Source of the DNA: a bacterium
GTDB lineage: Bacteria > Thermosulfidibacterota > Thermosulfidibacteria > Thermosulfidibacterales > Thermosulfidibacteraceae
NCBI GenBank assembly: GCA_027022065.1
Contig: JALVZS010000083.1
Span: 1 to 15,869, forward strand
Direction of reading: 5' to 3'
DNA length: 15,869 bases
Both the position numbers and the translations under genes were made by a program. Below, one piece after another: positions 11,070 to 15,869 of the stretch (position 1 is the first letter of the stretch; every line of letters starts with the position of its first letter). The notes beneath the pieces are model-generated. The model saw only the letters and a list, made by a program, of their open reading frames with translations. It was not told the DNA's origin and made no database searches.

Positions 11070-13220
11070 TCAGTCCTCTTGGGGGCTTGCGTTGTCGTAG
11101 AGGTTGACTTCTGGTTTTTTCCTGATCAGCACTTCCCTTGGTTTACTGCCCTGGGCTGGTCCAACTATTCCGTTTTTCTCCATTAGGTCTATTAGGCGTG
11201 CGGCGCGGTTGTAGCCTATTTTGAAGTGCCTCTGTAGCAGACTTGCTGAGGCGTATCCCAGGTTTGTTACAAACTCCACTGCCTCATCGTAAAGCTCGTC
11301 CACCTCATCCCTTACATAATCGCTGTCCGAGGAGCTTACGCCATTAACTTTTGGTTTTGAGAAGATCTTATCATTGTATTCTGGCGCTGCCTGCTGCTTC
11401 CAGAAGTTTGCTATGGTTTCTATCTCTCCATCGCTTATGTATGCACCGTGAAGCCTTATAAGTTCCGACTTTCCAGGGGGCATGAAGAGCATGTCTCCGT
11501 TGCCCAAGAGCTTTTCTGCTCCTACTGTGTCAAGGATGGTGCGGGAGTCTACCTTTGAGCTTACCTTGAAGGATATGCGGGAGGGGAAGTTTGCCTTTAT
11601 AAGACCAGTTATTACATCCACAGAGGGTCTTTGTGTTGCAACTATTAGGTGTATTCCCGCTGCTCTGGCCTTTTGGGCCAGTCTTGCTATCTGGAGCTCT
11701 ACATCCTTTCCAGCTACCATCATGAGATCTGCAAGCTCATCAATAACTATCACTATGTAGTGGAGTTTTTCTTCGGCCTTTGCGTTGTAGCTTTCTATGT
11801 TCCTTACGCCTGCCTCTGAAAGCATCTGGTAGCGCTTTTCCATTTCGTCCACCGCCCAGGATAGTGCTTGGGCTGCCTGCTTGGGATCTGTTATTACAGG
11901 CACTACCAGGTGGGGAATGCCGTTGTAAACAGAAAACTCCAGCATTTTGGGATCCACAAGTATAAATTTTACATCCTCAGGGGTTGCCTTGAAAAGTATG
12001 CTGCAAATCATGGAGTTGAGTCCAACGCTCTTTCCTGAACCTGTGGCTCCCGCAACCAGAAGATGTGGCATCTTTCTTAGATCCGTTACGAAGGGTTTGC
12101 CAAATATGTCCTTTCCTAGGATGAGGGTGAGGGGGGATTTACTCTTTTCAAACTCCTCTGAGTTTAATATCTCCGAGAAATACACGATTTCCCTTTCATC
12201 GTTGGGGAGCTCAATGCCTATGGTGTCTTTACCGGGTATGGGGGCAACTACCCTTACGCTTCCCGCCTTCATTACCACGGCGATGTCGTCTTGGAGATTG
12301 AGTATCTTGCTCACCTTTATGCCTGGAGCAGGCTTGTATTCAAACATGGAAACTACAGGCCCGTAGTGGATACTCACCACCTTGCCAGATACCCCAAAGT
12401 CCCTGAGCTTTTCCTCCAAAAGGGCGGCTTTGGCTTCAAGCTCTTTGGGGTTTATTTTCTTCTTTTCCTTTTTGTATGAGCGAAGCATGCTGGGAGAAGG
12501 AAGCTTGTAGTGGCGGCTGGGCTTTGGAGGTGGGAGGTTGGTTTCCTCTGTTTCTTCCTGCCTTGGGCTCAAGGCCTCTTCAAGCTCGCCTGCTCCTTCA
12601 ACTATTTTTATTGACTCTTGCTGTGGCTGCTCGGGGGCAAAGGCTTCAAACTCATCTTTTTTCTCCTGCACAGGGGGGATATACTTGGACTCTTCTTTTA
12701 CCTTTGTCTCTTCCCTGTGTGCTTCTTTAGGTACTTGTGATTTTTCCTTTTTAAGTTTTGGTGGTTTGAAAATGGAAAATACGCGCTTTATCTTTTGGTC
12801 CAGTTCAAAAGCTATGAATAGTAGCACGAACAGGCCTATAAGTAGTAGGTTTGAACCTAGTACGCCAATGTTTGCTATGAGCTTTTTCTTAAGGTAAAGT
12901 GCTAGCGTTCCTCCCCAAACTCCTTTAAACCAAAGGGCCGATGCAAGCTCTAGGATAAAGAAAAACAACACCACGTAAAGGGCATATATAACAGAGCGGA
13001 AGATCCTGCCGATAAGGATGCCTATGGACACGAAAAACAGAGAAATAGGAATGGAAAAGGAAAGTATTCCAGCATTTTTGAAAAGGAAGGTTCCTAGATC
13101 AAGCCCTATGCCTCCCACGAAATTAGATGAAAGATTTAACAAGGGGGAGGCAATAGAGACCCCTACAAATACCGAAAATAAAGCAAGCAAAATACCGTAT
13201 GCCTTTCTTAGTGCCACCAT
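11070..13220 (-). CDS. ftsK: FtsK/SpoIIIE-family DNA translocase
   Basis: This 716-residue protein anchors in the septal membrane and pumps chromosomal DNA during division. The N terminus has about four hydrophobic segments (8-28, 48-70, 76-96, 116-138). A charged, Pro/Glu/Lys-rich linker runs from about 145 to 255. Then come the alpha/beta motor with Walker A GATGSGKS (391-398), Walker B IVIDELADLM (491-500) and ATQRPSVDVITG, and a C-terminal gamma winged-helix domain (about 635-700). The gamma domain contains QRHFKIGYNRAARLIDLME, the DNA-polarity (KOPS/SRS) recognition helix. Length resembles SpoIIIE-type proteins and is much shorter than E. coli FtsK, whose linker is long. The start at ATG 13220 has no clear ribosome-binding site and sits just after a hairpin. 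Only 36 bases separate it from the upstream aldolase/phosphatase gene, so it probably depends on that operon or on a promoter inside it. Confidence 0.96.
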   Translation of the reverse strand: MVALRKAYGILLALFSVFVGVSIASPLLNLSSNFVGGIGLDLGTFLFKNAGILSFSIPISLFFVSIGILIGRIFRSVIYALYVVLFFFILELASALWFKGVWGGTLALYLKKKLIANIGVLGSNLLLIGLFVLLFIAFELDQKIKRVFSIFKPPKLKKEKSQVPKEAHREETKVKEESKYIPPVQEKKDEFEAFAPEQPQQESIKIVEGAGELEEALSPRQEETEETNLPPPKPSRHYKLPSPSMLRSYKKEKKKINPKELEAKAALLEEKLRDFGVSGKVVSIHYGPVVSMFEYKPAPGIKVSKILNLQDDIAVVMKAGSVRVVAPIPGKDTIGIELPNDEREIVYFSEILNSEEFEKSKSPLTLILGKDIFGKPFVTDLRKMPHLLVAGATGSGKSVGLNSMICSILFKATPEDVKFILVDPKMLEFSVYNGIPHLVVPVITDPKQAAQALSWAVDEMEKRYQMLSEAGVRNIESYNAKAEEKLHYIVIVIDELADLMMVAGKDVELQIARLAQKARAAGIHLIVATQRPSVDVITGLIKANFPSRISFKVSSKVDSRTILDTVGAEKLLGNGDMLFMPPGKSELIRLHGAYISDGEIETIANFWKQQAAPEYNDKIFSKPKVNGVSSSDSDYVRDEVDELYDEAVEFVTNLGYASASLLQRHFKIGYNRAARLIDLMEKNGIVGPAQGSKPREVLIRKKPEVNLYDNASPQED

Positions 13221-13250
13221 TTTTAAAGGTAAAGGGGGCCGATGGCCCCC
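13221..13250 (-). terminator. GC-rich hairpin with T-rich tail between the aldolase/phosphatase gene and ftsK
   Basis: GGGGGCC (13234-13240) and GGCCCCC (13244-13250) form a perfect 7-bp stem with a three-base loop. Read leftwards on the - strand, the stem is followed by TTTACCTTTAAAA, a broken T tract. It begins six bases after the aldolase/phosphatase stop and ends 13 bases before the ftsK ATG. It is likely a partial terminator or attenuator that lowers ftsK transcription relative to the upstream metabolic genes. Confidence 0.5.
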
Positions 13251-13256
13251 GAAGCA

Positions 13257-14354
13257 TTACTCTCCAGGTTTGAATCTATCCTTGAGCTTTTCCAAAACAG
13301 CGGGAAGGGTTGTATACTCCATTTCTTCAAGATGCAACCTGTGGGGCTCAAATGGTCCATGGCGCCTGATGTAATCGGTGATTTCAAGGGCCTTCTGCCT
13401 TGTGTAGTCAAAGCTTTTGTCCTTGAACATATCAACGGGCCCCACCAGCTTGCCCTCTGCCAGCTGGAAGCCTGCGGCTATAACTCTTGGGGGACCGTCA
13501 AACCTTGTGGGAACTGCATCTTCAAAGCTTACGGGCATGAGAGGTCCGTGATGGGACCCCCTCATCCACCCTTCAACGAGGTGGGGGAAGGAGAAGGCCT
13601 CAAGCACCTCTCCCACAGCGGGGAAGCCCGACTGGGCGCGCACAATCAGCACAGGATCGTCCTTGCCCACATACCTTCCCGCCATCATGTTGAGCCTTTG
13701 GACAGAGGCCCTTGCAGCTATCTCGCCGTCACTCTTTCTGTAAACGCTTTTTATCATATACCTTCCAGATGCGCCTATGAAGACCAGAAGATCGTACATC
13801 TCCTCAGGACACGAAAGGGTTATGTACTTGTTCTCAATCACATCAAGCACCTCAAACTTGAAGCCTTCGTGCATGGAGGGATCAATCACCAGACCAGCCG
13901 TGTTGAAGGGATCTGCGAACATCTTAAATAGCGGGAAGTTCCATGCACCAGGTGAGGTTTTGTCCGCCATAAAGATGATAATGGGCTCGCTCTTTCTCTC
14001 CTCTATCTCCATCTCTGCGTATCCGGGTCCCATGCCTTTCAAGTTTCCGCTGAAGGCGTCGCTGAGGAGATCCTGTCCCGCTCCGTAGAGCTTCAGTTTT
14101 TTGGCCACTTCTGTGCACCTAAGAAACACGTCCCATCCCAACTTGTGGATGTCCGGGTTATCCTCGCCTTTAGTGTGGGTCAGGATGAGATTAAGATCGT
14201 CCCCGCAGAAGGCCACGTGGTAGTCAATTATAATGCCGTCGGCCTTGGCAGCATCAAGGCTTTCTTGGGCCATTTCAATGAGCTTGGGATGCATATTGCT
14301 GTGGCCAACCCAGCCTCCTACATCGGCCTTGATAACGCTTATGGTTACTTTCAT
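13257..14354 (-). CDS. fbp: Bifunctional fructose-1,6-bisphosphate aldolase/phosphatase (class V, archaeal type)
   Basis: The protein makes fructose-6-phosphate from triose phosphates in one enzyme, aldol condensation followed by dephosphorylation, and so drives gluconeogenesis one way. At 365 residues it is full length for the family. The known active-site residues are all present, shifted by one from the archaeal numbering: Mg2+ ligands D11, H18, D52-D53, Q94 and D131, the Schiff-base lysine K231 in GRYVGKDDP, with Y228, D232 and D233 beside it, and Y347 near the C terminus (EYTTLP). ATG 14354 overlaps the ROK kinase stop (ATGA) and has a strong GGGAGGTGA at 14358-14366. This enzyme is nearly universal in autotrophic archaea and also occurs in deep-branching thermophilic bacteria, which is the best clue here to organism and lifestyle. 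Very confident. Confidence 0.97.
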   Translation of the reverse strand: MKVTISVIKADVGGWVGHSNMHPKLIEMAQESLDAAKADGIIIDYHVAFCGDDLNLILTHTKGEDNPDIHKLGWDVFLRCTEVAKKLKLYGAGQDLLSDAFSGNLKGMGPGYAEMEIEERKSEPIIIFMADKTSPGAWNFPLFKMFADPFNTAGLVIDPSMHEGFKFEVLDVIENKYITLSCPEEMYDLLVFIGASGRYMIKSVYRKSDGEIAARASVQRLNMMAGRYVGKDDPVLIVRAQSGFPAVGEVLEAFSFPHLVEGWMRGSHHGPLMPVSFEDAVPTRFDGPPRVIAAGFQLAEGKLVGPVDMFKDKSFDYTRQKALEITDYIRRHGPFEPHRLHLEEMEYTTLPAVLEKLKDRFKPGE

Positions 14355-15265
14355 GCCTCACCTCCCTTTAAGCTCTTTATAGCCAAGTACGCTGCGCCAT
14401 AAACGCCAGCGTAGTCTTTCAATTCTGCAAGGCGCAATTTTACCTTCCCCCTCAAGCCTGAGAGTAACAGGGGTTCAAAGTGCACTTTGACACAATCTAG
14501 TAATAGCATGCCAGCGTTGGATAATCCACCCCCGATTACTGCCACATCGGGATCCAGGGCATTACAAAGGGAGGCTAGTCCTACGGCGATGTTTCTTCCC
14601 AAAAGCCTAAAGCTTTCCAGGGCTGCCTCATTGCCCTCAAGAGCGAGCTTGTAGATCTTATCTGGGGTGGCTTCTTTTCCAGAGAGCTTCTTGTAGCACT
14701 CCATTAGATACTTTGATGAGCCCATGGCTTCAAAGCATCCCCTGTTGCCGCAGTTGCACGAGGGCCCGTCTATGTTTATGGTTATGTGGCCGAATTCCCC
14801 TCCTAGCCCGTGAGCTCCGTGCCATATGTTTCCGTTAACCACCAACCCACCACCTATTCCTGTTCCCAACGTTATGCAGAGAAGCACCCTCGCTCCTCTT
14901 CCAGCTCCCTTCCACCATTCTCCCAAGGCATAGCAGTTGGCGTCGTTGTCTATAACAAAGGGTATAGAAATTCTATCTTTAAGATAGCTTTTTAAGTCAA
15001 AAACATCAAACCCTGGAAGATTAGGTGGATTGTAGAGTATTCCGTTCCAGGGATCCAGAGGGGAAGCAATGGAGAGCCCTATGGCAGTTATATTGCGGTT
15101 GCTGCTGAAGGACTCAATGAGACTTGTTAGGTTGGAAAGTGCGGTTTCTTTTCCCCTTTCTGCTTTTGTGGGGATGTTTTTCTTCTCTAAAAGCTCGCCA
15201 TCTTCGGTTAGTAGACCAGCTTTGATTCTGGTTCCCCCCATATCAACGCCTAAAAATAGCCTCAT
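14351..15265 (-). CDS. ROK-family sugar kinase (glucokinase-like)
   Basis: This 304-residue cytoplasmic kinase phosphorylates a hexose with ATP. It has the N-terminal phosphate-binding motif DMGGT (8-12), the catalytic Asp in DNDAN (106-110), GTGIGGG (134-140), GGEFGH with H160, and the ROK zinc site CNCGNRGCFE (C170, C172, C177). There is no N-terminal helix-turn-helix, so it is a kinase rather than a NagC/XylR-type repressor. Glucose is the commonest substrate, but fructose, mannose, N-acetylhexosamines or polyphosphate-dependent variants cannot be excluded. ATG 15265 overlaps the TPR gene stop (ATGA) and follows GGAGGTGA (15273-15280) by seven bases. Its own stop overlaps the aldolase/phosphatase start, so kinase and gluconeogenic enzyme are translated as a coupled pair. 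Confidence 0.92.
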   Translation of the reverse strand: MRLFLGVDMGGTRIKAGLLTEDGELLEKKNIPTKAERGKETALSNLTSLIESFSSNRNITAIGLSIASPLDPWNGILYNPPNLPGFDVFDLKSYLKDRISIPFVIDNDANCYALGEWWKGAGRGARVLLCITLGTGIGGGLVVNGNIWHGAHGLGGEFGHITINIDGPSCNCGNRGCFEAMGSSKYLMECYKKLSGKEATPDKIYKLALEGNEAALESFRLLGRNIAVGLASLCNALDPDVAVIGGGLSNAGMLLLDCVKVHFEPLLLSGLRGKVKLRLAELKDYAGVYGAAYLAIKSLKGGEA

Positions 15266-15869
15266 GGCAGCTTCACCTCCGGATTTAGCAAAAACCTGTA
15301 ATCTACAATGTGTAACTCATCATCGGGAATGATATCCTTTGAAAAGTAGGCCCTGTATCTGTCATCTCCCATGAGTTTGTAGACAACTCCCGTGTCGTGC
15401 CATACTATAGGCTTCCATCTGTGTTCTCCTTTGGCCATGAAAAGGAGCTGTAGGGCCTTTCCGTAGTCTCCCTTTTTGGCATAGTAAACAGCGGTGTTTA
15501 TGAGAACCGCCACATCCATGGGAAATCTTGAGTACATTTCCTCCACATACTCGGCCTTTCCCTTTCCCGTTTTGATATAGAATGTGGCCATGTTGAAGAT
15601 GGCCTCGTATGGGAAGTCTTCAACGATGCTTTCAAGCAGGGACAGCCCCCTTTTGTACTGTTTTTTTGTCATTAAATAGGCCACGCCAAGGTCATTGGTT
15701 ACCGCCTCTGGGTGGGAGGAAGTTACAAGGGCATCTTCAAGTAGTTTTATTCCCTCTTCCACCATTCCTGCCCTTACGAGGAGGGAACCTTTAACATCTT
15801 CGTTTTTAACGAGGTTGGCCGTTTTGAGGTAGTACTCCTTTGCTCTGCTGTCTCCTATGGTATTTAGAG
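15262..15869 (-). CDS. TPR-repeat protein (partial, 5' end outside window)
   Basis: The frame is open from the right edge of the window to TGA at 15262-15264, giving 201 visible residues. An internal ATG at 15765 has no well-spaced ribosome-binding site, and clearly related repeat sequence continues upstream of it, so the true start lies beyond 15869. Helical repeats of about 34 residues are visible: EGIKLLEDAL then AVTNDLGVAYLMTKKQYKRGLSLLE, AIFNMATFYIKTGKG, and VLINTAVYYAKKGDYGKALQLLFMAK. This is the A/G/Y pattern of tetratricopeptide repeats, used for protein-protein contact. The last 50 residues depart from the repeat. No signal peptide can be judged. The stop overlaps the ROK kinase ATG by four bases, so it is the upstream member of the same operon. 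Specific function unknown. Confidence 0.75.
   Translation of the reverse strand, partial: LNTIGDSRAKEYYLKTANLVKNEDVKGSLLVRAGMVEEGIKLLEDALVTSSHPEAVTNDLGVAYLMTKKQYKRGLSLLESIVEDFPYEAIFNMATFYIKTGKGKAEYVEEMYSRFPMDVAVLINTAVYYAKKGDYGKALQLLFMAKGEHRWKPIVWHDTGVVYKLMGDDRYRAYFSKDIIPDDELHIVDYRFLLNPEVKLP

Noticed and set aside
13242-13931. 229-codon open frame on the + strand
   Set aside because: It lies opposite the fully conserved aldolase/phosphatase and shows no family features or ribosome-binding site.
15262-15765. TPR protein starting at ATG 15765
   Set aside because: The same frame is open to the window edge and upstream residues look like more repeat sequence, so the gene is treated as partial.

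Overview
This window reads as a chromosomal segment of a thermophilic, anaerobic and probably autotrophic bacterium. That rests on protein content and style. There is a very dense set of oxygen-sensitive iron-sulfur/flavin redox proteins, an archaeal-type bifunctional fructose-1,6-bisphosphate aldolase/phosphatase (otherwise mostly in deep-branching thermophilic bacteria), AGG/AGA-rich and Lys/Glu-rich coding, short gaps and strong Shine-Dalgarno sites. FtsK, ROK kinase and VapBC make it bacterial rather than archaeal. Aquificota, Thermosulfidibacter-like or Thermodesulfobacteria-like lineages would fit, but the sequence alone does not let me name the organism.

Region 1 (1-9947, + strand) is one tightly packed operon for a heterodisulfide-reductase-like (Hdr) electron-transfer complex. 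In order: the tail of an FdhB/FrhB-like iron-sulfur flavoprotein, hdrC, hdrB, a giant hdrA carrying an inserted NfnB/GltD-type NAD(P)H-FAD module, mvhD, a second giant HdrA-like protein made of two tandem HdrA modules, a second mvhD, and a second, complete FdhB/FrhB-like protein. Genes overlap by 1-4 bases or are separated by 11-15 bases. No hydrogenase or formate dehydrogenase catalytic subunit is visible. The logic suggests a very large assembly that passes electrons between NAD(P)H, ferredoxin, an unknown FrhB-type partner and the HdrB active site, possibly by flavin-based bifurcation or confurcation. Substrates are not shown by the sequence.

Region 2 (9948-11065, + strand) is more AT-rich and accessory in character: a VanZ-like small membrane protein with a terminator-like hairpin inside its reading frame, then a VapBC toxin-antitoxin pair whose antitoxin looks internally shortened.

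Region 3 (11070-15869, - strand) converges on region 2 with only 4 bases between stop codons. Transcribed leftwards it holds a TPR protein (cut by the window edge), a ROK-family sugar kinase, the fructose-bisphosphate aldolase/phosphatase and ftsK. The first three are linked by ATGA start/stop overlaps, and a GC hairpin lies between the aldolase/phosphatase gene and ftsK. The kinase/aldolase pair points to central sugar-phosphate metabolism (gluconeogenesis); FtsK is the septal DNA translocase.

No tRNA, rRNA, CRISPR array, insertion sequence or integrase was seen.
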